Shown: positions 52,436 through 60,791 of the stretch, in pieces
Numbering within the stretch: the first letter of the stretch is position 1
Layout: each line of letters starts with the position of its first letter
Source of the DNA: an uncultured Clostridia bacterium
GTDB taxonomy: Bacteria > Bacillota > Clostridia > TANB77 > CAG-508
Length of the DNA stretch: 64,000 nt
Direction of reading: 5' to 3'
Assembly: GCA_934149275.1 (NCBI GenBank)
Contig: CAKPEG010000001.1
Span: 62,001-126,000, forward strand
Notes under the pieces: generated by a model
Told to the model about the DNA's origin: nothing
What the model saw: the letters and a program-made list of their open reading frames with translations, nothing else
Database searches by the model: none
Program-made: the position numbers and the translations under genes

Positions 52436-53743
52436 TTATTTTAAGTTTAATCCTTTTCTTCCAGCATAGATAGCTACATCGCCTAATTGAGCTTCAATGT
52501 TTAATAATCTGTTATATTTTGCAACTCTATCAGTTCTGCAAGGAGCACCTGTTTTTAATTGTCCAGCGTTTGTAGCAACTGCAACATCAGCTAATGTTGT
52601 ATCTTCTGTTTCACCACTTCTATGAGAAACAACAGCTGTCATTCCATTCTTCTTAGCTAATTCAATAGCATCTAATGTTTCAGTTAAAGTTCCGATTTGG
52701 TTTAATTTGATTAATATACTATTTGAAACTCCTAAATCAATACCTTTTTGTAATCTCTTAATATTTGTAACAAATAAATCATCACCAACTAATTGAATCT
52801 TATCACCTAAAGCATCAGTTAATTTTTTCCATCCTTCCCAATCTTCTTCTGATAAACCATCTTCGATTGAGATAATTGGATATCTATTTACTAAATCTTC
52901 ATAGAAAGCGATCATTTCATCACATGTTTTTGTAACACCGATTTTCCAGAAATGATATTTTCCTTCTTGTCCAATTTTCTTAGCTTCATCATACATTTCA
53001 GTTGCAGCAACGTCTAATGCTAAGCAAACTTCTTCACCTGGTTTGTATCCAGCTTTTTCAATAGCTTCCATAATTAAAGCTAAAGCTTCGTCTTCATCTT
53101 TAACATCTGGAGCGAATCCACCTTCATCACCAACACCAGTAGCTAATCCTTTTGATTTTAAAACTTTCTTTAAGTTGTGATAAATTTCACAGCACATTCT
53201 GATACATTCTGAAAATGATTTAGCACCAACTGGCATAATCATGAATTCTTGAACACTAAGTGTAGAATCAGCATGTTTACCACCATTCATTATGTTCATC
53301 ATTGGAGTAGGTAATGTTTTAGCATTTGTTCCACCAATGTATTGATATAATTCCATTCCTAAAGAAGCTGCAGCAACTCTAGCAACTGCTAAAGAAACAC
53401 CTAATGTAGCATTAGCACCTAATTTACCTTTATTTTCTGTACCATCTAATTCAATTAATGTTTTATCTAATTGAACTTGATCATAAACATTCATTCCAAT
53501 TATTTTATCTCTAATTATTGTATTTACATTTTCAACTGCTTTTAAAACACCTTTTCCTAAGTATCTTGAAGAATCACCATCACGTAATTCAACTGCTTCA
53601 AAACTTCCTGTAGAAGCTCCAGATGGAACCATAGCAACTCCACTAAATCCTCCAGCCATAACTTCAACTTGGACAGTTGGATTTCCTCTAGAATCCAAGA
53701 TTTCTAAAGCCTTTACATCTTCAATTTCCAAATAATCTTTCAT
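52436..53743 (-). CDS. eno: Enolase
   Basis: A 435-residue glycolytic enzyme converting 2-phosphoglycerate to phosphoenolpyruvate. The N-terminal ALEILDSRGNPTVQVEV, GASTGSFEAVELRDGD loop, GDEGGFAPDV, the metal-binding SIEDGLSEEDW and the C-terminal SHRSGETEDT motif are all present; the length is normal. It is a single-gene unit with its own promoter (53848-53820), a dyad overlapping the -10 and a strong terminator. Confidence 0.98.
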   Translation of the reverse strand: MKDYLEIEDVKALEILDSRGNPTVQVEVMAGGFSGVAMVPSGASTGSFEAVELRDGDSSRYLGKGVLKAVENVNTIIRDKIIGMNVYDQVQLDKTLIELDGTENKGKLGANATLGVSLAVARVAAASLGMELYQYIGGTNAKTLPTPMMNIMNGGKHADSTLSVQEFMIMPVGAKSFSECIRMCCEIYHNLKKVLKSKGLATGVGDEGGFAPDVKDEDEALALIMEAIEKAGYKPGEEVCLALDVAATEMYDEAKKIGQEGKYHFWKIGVTKTCDEMIAFYEDLVNRYPIISIEDGLSEEDWEGWKKLTDALGDKIQLVGDDLFVTNIKRLQKGIDLGVSNSILIKLNQIGTLTETLDAIELAKKNGMTAVVSHRSGETEDTTLADVAVATNAGQLKTGAPCRTDRVAKYNRLLNIEAQLGDVAIYAGRKGLNLK

Positions 53744-53809
53744 TATTTCGACCTCCTATAATATTTACAATTAAATTTTAGAAATATAAATTTAATTATA
53801 CCTCTTCCG

Positions 53810-53848
53810 TCTGTGAGACATTCTATCACAGATATATTAAATTTTCAA
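53810..53848 (-). promoter_or_regulatory. Enolase promoter with overlapping dyad
   Basis: TTGAAA (53848-53843), 17-bp spacer, TAGAAT (53825-53820). The dyad TCTGTGA-N9-TCACAGA (53832-53810) covers the -10 box and start region, a position suited to a repressor. It is not a standard Rex or CRP site (spacing differs). Confidence 0.6.
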
Positions 53849-53916
53849 TTCTAATTTTGAAAGTTTTCCATTTCAAAATTAAGCCTAGATATAACTTTAG
53901 AATTATCATTAAAACT

Positions 53917-53957
53917 AAAAAATGAGTGAATCTGCTAATCACAATCCACTCATTTTT
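53917..53957. terminator. Bidirectional terminator between the frameshifted orphan gene and eno
   Basis: AAAAATGAGTG and CACTCATTTTT form a perfect 11-bp stem with T-runs at both ends. On the minus strand it ends the gene at 54009-54324. Confidence 0.75.
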
Positions 53958-54008
53958 CTATGCTTTACTTCCGTTCTACGTATTCAACTTTCGTCAGTTA
54001 AACACTTT

Positions 54009-54324
54009 TTATTCTTCGTGTTCAATCAGCCGATAATCCGTTCCATCCGGCAAATGGAAATTAAACCGTGAATCCAAAGTTCTGTCGTACTTTTCAATTG
54101 GATACTTTACTCTACCTAGTCCAGCACATTTATAGCAGTAAACATATAACGTATAATCATTAAATTTAATCGCTTCTGCCTTAGTAAGTTCCTTCAAGCA
54201 AATAATCATTGCAACCAGCCGAATCCTGCGTGACAAAAACTAAACGATTCCCAACTCTTTTAGCAATCGCCTTCCGACCAGGATTCATTTTTTGAAACAA
54301 TTGAGTCAAAACTCTTTCAAGCAT
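54009..54324 (-). pseudogene. Frameshifted orphan gene, G+C-richer than neighbours
   Basis: Two overlapping frames appear to be pieces of one gene. The first starts at the ATG at 54324 behind a strong GGAGGAG site and reads MLERVLTQLFQKMNPGRK to a stop at 54181 (47 residues). The second, shifted by one base, is open from 54236 and continues to 54009, ending LPDGTDYRLIEHEE, with CYKCAGLG mid-way; it has no ribosome site. Removing one base near ACTTACTAAGGC (about 54181-54192) joins them into a protein of about 104 residues. This could be a mutation, a sequencing error or a programmed shift. It has a promoter at 54471-54443 and a terminator. Family unknown. Confidence 0.6.
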
Positions 54325-54442
54325 ATTATCTCCTCCTTCAATGCTTTCTAATCAACAAGTTACATTTGTGAAACAAAAAGCTAGAGAAAAATTCTCTCAC
54401 TATTAAGTAAAAAAATATAGAAAAATACACTATATGGCTCAT

Positions 54443-54471
54443 ATTTTAGCACATTTTCTTCTCTAAATCAA
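54443..54471 (-). promoter_or_regulatory. Promoter of the frameshifted orphan gene
   Basis: TTGATT (54471-54466), 17-bp spacer, TAAAAT (54448-54443), about 120 bp before the ATG at 54324. A GAGAGAATTTTTCTCT dyad lies in the leader (about 54382-54397). Confidence 0.55.
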
Positions 54472-54475
54472 CATA

Positions 54476-54508
54476 AAAGAGCTCTGGAATACTATCCAGA
54501 ACTCTTTT
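54476..54508 (-). terminator. Hairpin terminator between the PepC-like gene and the orphan gene
   Basis: AAAAGAGTTCTGGA and TCCAGAGCTCTTTT pair with one mismatch on the minus strand. The T-run is inside the stem end, so it may work in either direction. It lies in the 54325-54623 gap, which otherwise contains only the orphan promoter. Confidence 0.6.
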
Positions 54509-54623
54509 ACATCATTGCTATTTTTATTTAATCTCTCCAATAATGTATTTTATAATTTTAAATTTTATCAAACTCAATTTCTAAATCTTTTCAATCAAAT
54601 ATTTAATATCTCTTCAAAATCTA

Positions 54624-55943
54624 TTAAAAAGGTTCATCACCTGCGAACTCAATAGGTTCTTGTTTCAAACATTCTAATTGTTCAGCTGATAAATACTTCT
54701 TATCAACAGTAATACTAAGTACAAACTCGCTAAAGAAATTATCATTCATTACATAACATCCCTTTACTTTAGCCTTGTCACCATGACTATCTTCAATCTT
54801 CCATCTTTGAGGAACGCCATCAACCAAATTAACACCCACAAAAGACATAGCATGATGCATACAAATATCACGCAAATTCAAAGCCTCTTCTTTAGATAAA
54901 GTTTCAAAATTTAATGTATCAGCATAGTCATATAATCTCGTATCTAATACTCCTGATTTTGTATCTCTAAACTTCATTATATGAGCACCCATATAAACAG
55001 GAATACCATCTTTCAACTGCTTAATTGTTAGCTCTTTCAAATCCTCTATTGGCAAATTCAAATATCTAGCATAAGCTTGACGAACATTTCCCTCATATTT
55101 CAATCTATAAACTTTATTAAACTCTTTATTATACATAGGAAAATTACCTATAGTAACAAAATTCTCCAACTTCAATTTCAAAAATCTATTCTTAAACTCA
55201 ATAGGCGTTAATCCATCAATTCTATGATACTCACCACTTTTATCTTTATACTCATAGTTAAATTCTGTTAAAGGTTCACCAATCAATTTGCACAACAAAA
55301 TATAATTTTCTTGTAAAAACTTATTTTTATTTTCTCTTAATAATTCAATATCAGCACTATTTCTCTTTAACTCAATTAATTTTAAAATATCCTTTTTAAC
55401 CTTTTCAGTATAAATACATTGCACTCTTAAGAAATTTGTACTCTCAACAGCATCAGGATTATATGAATAAGGCAAAACTCCATACTTATCTATAATAGCT
55501 TCAAACCATTCCCAATAGCCACCTTCATTTACACAACTAGCAATTATTTTTTCTTTATGAATATAATCATAATCAACGTTCGCTAAATTAATTATATTCT
55601 CATACGTATTATTTGATTTTTCAAGTTTATCATAAAAAGCAATATAACTATTAGATAGTTCTAAATCAGCAACATTCATATTTAAATTCTTAGCAATATC
55701 ATATTTTATTAAGTTCAAACCACTAAAAATCCAACATTTATGACTATCCTGTTGATCATATCTCTTACTCTCAGGCAATTCAATATTAAAAACAGGTTGA
55801 TTTTCTATAATAACATCTCTACTAATACACGCTTTCTCCACACCATTCTTAGTTATCGCATTTTCAATCACTTTATTCATTTTATCTGAATCATAAACTT
55901 CTTTAAATTTTTTAATTTGCTCTAATGATATTTGATCATTCAT
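54624..55943 (-). CDS. C1-family aminopeptidase C/bleomycin hydrolase-like protein with Asn to Asp change
   Basis: A 439-residue cytosolic protein of the PepC/bleomycin hydrolase family, which forms a hexameric cage and trims peptides. The Cys region reads QQDSHKCWIFSGLN (Cys near 71), and the catalytic His is in HHAMSFVGV (near 362). The usual catalytic ENSWG segment reads EDSHGD, so the triad Asn is Asp here (codon GAT). Length is typical. Activity may be altered. The start follows AAGGAGGAAG, and YjjX is upstream by 15 bases. Confidence 0.85.
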   Translation of the reverse strand: MNDQISLEQIKKFKEVYDSDKMNKVIENAITKNGVEKACISRDVIIENQPVFNIELPESKRYDQQDSHKCWIFSGLNLIKYDIAKNLNMNVADLELSNSYIAFYDKLEKSNNTYENIINLANVDYDYIHKEKIIASCVNEGGYWEWFEAIIDKYGVLPYSYNPDAVESTNFLRVQCIYTEKVKKDILKLIELKRNSADIELLRENKNKFLQENYILLCKLIGEPLTEFNYEYKDKSGEYHRIDGLTPIEFKNRFLKLKLENFVTIGNFPMYNKEFNKVYRLKYEGNVRQAYARYLNLPIEDLKELTIKQLKDGIPVYMGAHIMKFRDTKSGVLDTRLYDYADTLNFETLSKEEALNLRDICMHHAMSFVGVNLVDGVPQRWKIEDSHGDKAKVKGCYVMNDNFFSEFVLSITVDKKYLSAEQLECLKQEPIEFAGDEPF

Positions 55944-55958
55944 TAAATCTTCCTCCTT

Positions 55959-56489
55959 TTATCTCCACATATCGCCATTAATATGACTAGTCAAAGCCAT
56001 AACAAAAGCATTTTTAGTCAATTCAATTCTCGTCACAACATCCCTAGTCAAAAAACTAATTCCGCCTTTTCCTTTTCCAAGCTCCTTACCACTAAAAATC
56101 TTATCCATAACTTTCCCAAGCTCTGTACTTTTTATCTCATCAATATACTTATTAGGGATTGGAAACCCTTGACTAACTCCAACACTTTGAAAACCTTTTG
56201 AATCCTCAATAACAACCGCATTTATATCAATCCAATCGCCTAAAAGATCGGTAATTCCCGCTTCACTAGCTATAAAAAAATCAGCCTCTAAATTATTTTT
56301 TTCAGCATACGCCTTTAAATTTTTAACCCTATTTTTAGCGCCCTGAAAAATCTCCTCATTCACAGGTTGATCACTGACATTCGAGTCAACAGAAATTCCT
56401 TCAATATTAATATCATCAAAGTACTTCTCAAAAGCCTGCCTAGCGCCTTCAATTTTTCCAGGATTTTTTGTTCCCATCAAAATCTTCAT
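55959..56489 (-). CDS. YjjX-type inosine/xanthosine triphosphatase (DUF84)
   Basis: A 176-residue protein with the MGTKNPGKIEGARQAFEKYF start, SQGFPIPNKYIDEI and GKGKGGISFLTRD segments of the DUF84/YjjX family, which hydrolyses non-canonical nucleoside triphosphates such as ITP and XTP. The Met of MKILMGTKN is the start because AAGGAG lies nine bases upstream. It belongs to a run of nucleotide-handling genes. Confidence 0.88.
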   Translation of the reverse strand: MKILMGTKNPGKIEGARQAFEKYFDDINIEGISVDSNVSDQPVNEEIFQGAKNRVKNLKAYAEKNNLEADFFIASEAGITDLLGDWIDINAVVIEDSKGFQSVGVSQGFPIPNKYIDEIKSTELGKVMDKIFSGKELGKGKGGISFLTRDVVTRIELTKNAFVMALTSHINGDMWR

Positions 56490-56552
56490 ACCATTCCACT
56501 CCTTACCACTTATATTTAAATACGAAAAAATCAAAACATTAAGTTTTCCAAG

Positions 56553-57182
56553 CTATAAATCATTAACTACTCTTTTAACTCTTTCAATAAATTCTTCTCT
56601 ATTTTCTAAAGCCTGTCTCAACTTGCTTACCGCTTCATCAAACTCCTTGTCCTCCAAATAAACCTTAGCATATCCTCTCTCACCATACTTCTCAACTAAA
56701 TGTTCATACACTTTATCAAACTGTTCTTCTTCAGACAAACCAATATAATTCTTCTTACCATATGTATATGACCTCTTGATGGTATTATCAATATCCACAA
56801 TAGTCCTATCCGCTGTACTTACAATCTTGCCATACATAGTTCTAGGGACATGATTGCAAGAAGCTCTATGATCCTCAATAGCCTCCTTGATTACCAATCT
56901 CTGCTCATCAGAAAACCACCTCTTAATATTCTCATCTTTCATAAACATCTCCGCAGAAATAATTTCATGTCTCTTTCTATCAATAAAATGTCCCAAATCA
57001 TGATATGCAGCCACCGTATACACAATATTAAAATCAACATCATATCCATCGGCTAGCTCCAAACTTCTTCTTATAACAGTCTTAATATGATTAATTCCAT
57101 GAGCAAACTCATTTCTATCATATAAAGGAAATATTTCATTTTTGATATATTCAACTAATTCCTCATTTAATTCTTTATTCAA
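56553..57182 (-). CDS. HD-domain phosphohydrolase
   Basis: A 209-residue protein with the HD metal site: His near 32 (FAHGINH), the H61-D62 pair (YHDLGH), DHR near 104 and an Asp in STADRTIVD. HD enzymes cleave phosphomonoesters or diesters in nucleotides and signal molecules. The start is TTG behind AGGAGAAAGGTT. It is preceded by a CYTH gene at 18 bases. The C-terminal half has charged helices without known motifs. Confidence 0.85.
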   Translation of the reverse strand: MNKELNEELVEYIKNEIFPLYDRNEFAHGINHIKTVIRRSLELADGYDVDFNIVYTVAAYHDLGHFIDRKRHEIISAEMFMKDENIKRWFSDEQRLVIKEAIEDHRASCNHVPRTMYGKIVSTADRTIVDIDNTIKRSYTYGKKNYIGLSEEEQFDKVYEHLVEKYGERGYAKVYLEDKEFDEAVSKLRQALENREEFIERVKRVVNDL

Positions 57183-57200
57183 AACCTTTCTCCTTAAAAA

Positions 57201-58022
57201 TTAAAATTTAAGTTCTTTCATATTATTTATATCTAAATCAATTTCTTTATAAATTTCATCAACCGTACAAGAAACAGTATCTTCAAATGAACATCCCAAA
57301 ATACTTAATATATTTTCTATATCTTCTTTATCTTTTCCCTCAAACTCAACATATGAAGGTAACATAGGCCATGTATCAATATCAATTTCATGCTCATTTA
57401 AAATATATTTTTCTCTTCTTTTCTCTTGATAACTTCTATATGAAAAGCCCAACTTTTCAAGTAATTCATTTGTTTCTTCAAATGAATTAACCTTTATTTC
57501 TGTTTCTTCCATTTGTTGAATATTTGATTTATTATCTCTTAAAACATGTTTTATTGTTAAAGTAACCTTCTCTTTAACTTCACCACTTTCTTTTTCTTCA
57601 ATAGTTTTTCTCAATCTAACCCATTTCTTAGGAGTAGCTTTATATTTATATATAATTTCACTCAACTTTTGGCTATTTAAAATCTCTACAATTCTTTCTT
57701 TATCAAATGTAAATATCTCTGATAAATTACTAATCTTAAAATTTTTATTCAAAAGCTCAACATCATCATTATCTATTAATTGATCAACTTCATAAAAAAG
57801 ATTTTTAATTTTCGCTAATACTATATCTTTTCTAGACTCAAGAATTTCATTATTCAATTCGTATAAATCAGCATAATATCTTTGATTAATATACATTAAA
57901 TCATACACACATAAATATTGCTTTGAAGAACTAATATACTTTCCACCGGCATTCTTTATCTTATTTACAATATTCTCCTTATCGATATTTAAAATCTTAA
58001 CTTCCAATTCCATACTACTCAT
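57201..58022 (-). CDS. CYTH-domain triphosphate tunnel enzyme
   Basis: A 273-residue protein with the CYTH signature ExExK (ELEVK, residues 5-9) and, further on, WVRLRK, TLTIKH, EKRREKY and EIDIDTWPMLPSYVEFEG, the alternating acidic and basic strands that bind triphosphate and two metals. Members are class IV adenylate cyclases, thiamine triphosphatases or inorganic triphosphatases. An insert of about 75 residues (about 52-125) separates the first strands. Its own promoter is at 58093-58065. Confidence 0.88.
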   Translation of the reverse strand: MSSMELEVKILNIDKENIVNKIKNAGGKYISSSKQYLCVYDLMYINQRYYADLYELNNEILESRKDIVLAKIKNLFYEVDQLIDNDDVELLNKNFKISNLSEIFTFDKERIVEILNSQKLSEIIYKYKATPKKWVRLRKTIEEKESGEVKEKVTLTIKHVLRDNKSNIQQMEETEIKVNSFEETNELLEKLGFSYRSYQEKRREKYILNEHEIDIDTWPMLPSYVEFEGKDKEDIENILSILGCSFEDTVSCTVDEIYKEIDLDINNMKELKF

Positions 58023-58064
58023 AATATTTTTCTCCTATCAACTAATATTTTTCTCTCGATGGGT

Positions 58065-58093
58065 ATTGTATCATAATTAATTTTATTCATCAA
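58065..58093 (-). promoter_or_regulatory. Promoter of the CYTH-HD-YjjX-PepC unit
   Basis: TTGATG (58093-58088), 17-bp spacer, TACAAT (58070-58065), in the gap after the radical SAM gene. Confidence 0.58.
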
Positions 58094-58106
58094 TGAAATT
58101 GTCTAT

Positions 58107-59183
58107 CTAATAATCTCTATCATCATCAGTTAAATTTCCGTAAAAACCATACACTTGCCTGCATAACGGCTGGCTCCTTGTTCCACCCTTTACAACTACT
58201 TTTTCCAAATCATCATATATACTATGTAATTTTATACCATATTTCTCCATTGTCTCCACATTCATTTCTTTAAATGCTGGACATGGCAATATCGTTCCAT
58301 CATACTTTATATCTAATTTTTCAGTTCCAGCAGTACATAAATGTGATATTCTTCCATTTAGTGGAATACCTATTCTAATATTTCCACTATAGTTGTCTTT
58401 TTCTCTTTTTAGTATTTCGCCAAATTCTTTTAACTCAGTTTCATCTAACATCAATTCTTGTTTATTCTCCAAGCCTCTTCCTTGTGGTACAAAATTTAAA
58501 ATACTAATATTCTTTACACCTGCCATTTCCAAGCATTCTAATATATCAGGAAACTGTCTATAATTTGGTTTCATTGGAATAAAATGAACATCTACATCTA
58601 ATCCAACTCTACTTGCTCTAATTAATGAATCCATCAAATCTGTATTTAAAGCTTTTCTTCCCATTAAATCATTATCAATCTCTTCATCTAATGCCTGCCA
58701 ATCAAATACAATTTTATTTACATCAAGGTTTTTTAATCTTTCTAATTCTTGTCGCGTTATAGATGTAAATTCTCCCGGATTCAACATTCTTCCATAATAC
58801 GCTTGCACATTTCTTTTTAATCTTTCATTCCATGGCTCATTCAATTCTATCTCTTGTAAATCATGATTACATTTATCTTTTATATATTCAATTACTTCCG
58901 TTGGAATCGCAGAGTTCCTTTTTATCCCACTTGTAAATATAACTGTTCTAAGTCCATTATCTCTGCAAAACTTTACCATCTCAAATAAATCTGGATGTAA
59001 AAAAGGTTCTCCTCCAGAAATTGATATCTCACCTATTCCACCTTGATTAATAAAATGTGTTACTGCCCTTTTAAAATGTTCTATTGGTATTATTGTCTTT
59101 TTATCCTTTGATGCATTAGAAGAACAAAACTTGCATTTATTAGGACAAGTTTGTATTATTTCAAAACATAAATCCTTTAACAT
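58107..59183 (-). CDS. Radical SAM protein (MoaA/PqqE-like) of unknown substrate
   Basis: A 358-residue radical S-adenosylmethionine enzyme: the cluster motif CxxxCxxC is C13-NK-C17-KF-C20 (TCPNKCKFCSS), followed by the ISGGEPFLHPD element. The C-terminal half contains HLCTAGTEKLDIKYDGTILPCPAF, similar to the end region of SPASM/twitch enzymes that bind a further cluster, with a late Cys in SQPLCRQ. The Met before LKDLC is the start because AGAAGG lies six bases upstream. No precursor peptide gene is obvious next to it. Its promoter -35 overlaps the edge of a dispersed element. Confidence 0.8.
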   Translation of the reverse strand: MLKDLCFEIIQTCPNKCKFCSSNASKDKKTIIPIEHFKRAVTHFINQGGIGEISISGGEPFLHPDLFEMVKFCRDNGLRTVIFTSGIKRNSAIPTEVIEYIKDKCNHDLQEIELNEPWNERLKRNVQAYYGRMLNPGEFTSITRQELERLKNLDVNKIVFDWQALDEEIDNDLMGRKALNTDLMDSLIRASRVGLDVDVHFIPMKPNYRQFPDILECLEMAGVKNISILNFVPQGRGLENKQELMLDETELKEFGEILKREKDNYSGNIRIGIPLNGRISHLCTAGTEKLDIKYDGTILPCPAFKEMNVETMEKYGIKLHSIYDDLEKVVVKGGTRSQPLCRQVYGFYGNLTDDDRDY

Positions 59184-59224
59184 AAACATCCTTCTTTCAG
59201 ATTTTTTATTTTAAGTCGATTTGT

Positions 59225-59253
59225 ATTGTATCATAAAAAGCTATATTCAACAA
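59225..59253 (-). promoter_or_regulatory. Promoter of the radical SAM gene abutting a repeat
   Basis: TTGTTG (59253-59248), 17-bp spacer, TACAAT (59230-59225). The -35 box lies exactly against the left end of the dispersed element at 59254. Confidence 0.5.
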
Positions 59254-59400
59254 GAACAAAAGCGGACATCAACAACATTTGACCAATTATAACATTTTTA
59301 AGTCCGCGTCTTTGTTCGCGCGCGAAATTTGCTTTGCAAATTTCTGTACATTGTTATTTTTATATAATAGGAAGTTCAAAGAACCTTCCTATTATATAAA
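59254..59400. repeat. 147-bp dispersed element, near-complete copy 2 (three hairpins)
   Basis: The same length and order of hairpins as the copy at 27877-28023: GAACAAAAGCGGAC/GTCCGC...TTTGTTC, GCGAAATTTGC/GCAAATTTC and TATATAATAGGAAGTTC/GAACCTTCCTATTATATA. The loops and unpaired parts hold most of the differences. It is intergenic. Confidence 0.75.
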
Positions 59401-59450
59401 AAAGCGTTTCTAAACATCGGTCATAATTAGACTTTATTTAAAAACGCTTT
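59401..59450 (-). terminator. Terminator of the HAM1-like gene
   Basis: AAAGCGTTT and AAACGCTTT are complementary and enclose about 32 bases; the minus-strand end continues in TTTATATA. It abuts the dispersed element. Confidence 0.6.
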
Positions 59451-59456
59451 TAAAAA

Positions 59457-60026
59457 TTATTTCTCCTCTTTATACCATTTAGCAAACTCATTCATAGCAT
59501 CAACTGATTGATATTTCTTCCTATTAGCCCTTTCCTCATCAGTCATCTGTGCCAATGTCTTGTCATACCCATATGGTTTATATATATACCATAAATCAGA
59601 CCACTTTTTATCTGTATCATTTCCTAGCACTTTATTAGCAAGCTCACCTTCATGATTTCCCATAAATTGATGCAATTCCTTGCCATCATAATAAGATAAA
59701 CACTCCGTAAACCTACAATCTCTGTTTTTCTTTCCTTCCATCAACTTTAAAATTCCTTGTATTCCTATAGTATCTAATGCAAAATTAACAAAAGCCTTTG
59801 GAAATCCATCTAACTCATCTATCCAAAATCCACAATCTAAAGATATACAAGGCTTATTCACTAACTTATAAGCCTCCATAACTTTCTGCTTTGAAATATA
59901 CTTAATATCATCACTTCTTGGTTCATCTAATTCATATTCAAAAACTTTAAAATTCACATCTTTTAAATGCTTTTTAGCAGACGCAATTTTTCCTTTATTA
60001 TGTGTTACAAATACAACCTCTTCCAT
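59457..60026 (-). CDS. HAM1/RdgB-like nucleoside triphosphatase
   Basis: A 189-residue protein beginning MEEVVFVTHNKGKIASAKKHL, which has the (S/T)xNxGK substrate-binding motif of the HAM1/RdgB family, together with LDCGFWIDELDGFPKAFVNFALDTIG in the middle. The family removes ITP, XTP and dITP. The rest diverges from standard RdgB (for example the C-terminal YGYDKTLAQMTDEERANRKKY is a variant form). The start is the Met with GAGG eight bases upstream. Confidence 0.82.
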   Translation of the reverse strand: MEEVVFVTHNKGKIASAKKHLKDVNFKVFEYELDEPRSDDIKYISKQKVMEAYKLVNKPCISLDCGFWIDELDGFPKAFVNFALDTIGIQGILKLMEGKKNRDCRFTECLSYYDGKELHQFMGNHEGELANKVLGNDTDKKWSDLWYIYKPYGYDKTLAQMTDEERANRKKYQSVDAMNEFAKWYKEEK

Positions 60027-60073
60027 TTCCATATCCTCTTTCCAATATATTTTGCTCATTTATTATAAAACAT

Positions 60074-60163
60074 TTATATCAGATTTTCCACCTTTTTAAG
60101 TTTATGATTACACTTCATATAATTCCATAATTTTTTTATTTCTTCAACCTCATTATTATTCAT
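60074..60163 (-). CDS. Possible 29-residue ORF
   Basis: ATG at 60163 is preceded by AAAAGGA at nine bases and gives MNNNEVEEIKKLWNYMKCNH followed by nine residues, in the gap between the kinase and the HAM1-like gene. The helix-prone composition and good ribosome site make it plausible, but nothing else supports it. Confidence 0.3.
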   Translation of the reverse strand: MNNNEVEEIKKLWNYMKCNHKLKKVENLI

Positions 60164-60197
60164 ATTCCAAATTCCTTTTCAAATAATACATCATACA

Positions 60198-60761
60198 TTA
60201 TAAATCAAATTTTTCTTTTATCATTTTAGCCACTTCCTCAGCTGATATATTTTCATTATTAATTCTCATATAATTCTTAAATATTTTTTCTCCTTCACCT
60301 AAATCAGAATTTAGCTTATGCTTAGTCATCGATCTTATTAAATCATTTTCACTCCATTCCAAATCTCTTTTAGATGCTTTATACTTTAATCTATTATCAG
60401 TTTTATTTCTTTTTAATCTTTCTTCCAAAGACGCTTCTAACTCTATTACATAAGAATCTTCAAATAAACTCGTCCACTTATCCTTCTCTTTGTTTTCTTC
60501 TTCAAAACGATCTCCAAAATCAAAACAACCCGTAAATATTATTCCCTTTTCATTACTTTTAGCAAATTCTTTAAATACTTCGTATCTTATAAGCTCATTC
60601 ATTTTGCAAAATACATTCTTATCATAATCAAATATTAATCTCACCATTTCTATTGTCATATGATTATAAAATAATTTATATCCTGTTATTTTCGCTAACT
60701 CTTGACCAACAGTCATCTTTCCAACAGCCTGTGGACCTATTATTAATACAAACTTAGGCAT
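60198..60761 (-). CDS. P-loop kinase-like protein
   Basis: A 187-residue protein of the small NMP kinase/shikimate kinase-like group. The P-loop is GPQAVGKMT (residues 9-17): Met stands where Ser or Thr normally follows the GK, a variant I associate with one uncharacterised kinase family. ELEASLEERLKRNKTDNR looks like the lid. The substrate is unknown. It starts after GGGGAG and is 30 bases from the metallophosphoesterase. Confidence 0.72.
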   Translation of the reverse strand: MPKFVLIIGPQAVGKMTVGQELAKITGYKLFYNHMTIEMVRLIFDYDKNVFCKMNELIRYEVFKEFAKSNEKGIIFTGCFDFGDRFEEENKEKDKWTSLFEDSYVIELEASLEERLKRNKTDNRLKYKASKRDLEWSENDLIRSMTKHKLNSDLGEGEKIFKNYMRINNENISAEEVAKMIKEKFDL

Positions 60762-60791
60762 ATAAATCTCCCCCTAAACTATTCCTACATT

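Noticed and set aside
53744..54008. A further gene between eno and the frameshifted gene
   Set aside because: The gap contains the eno promoter, the dyad and a bidirectional terminator; no start with a ribosome site was found.
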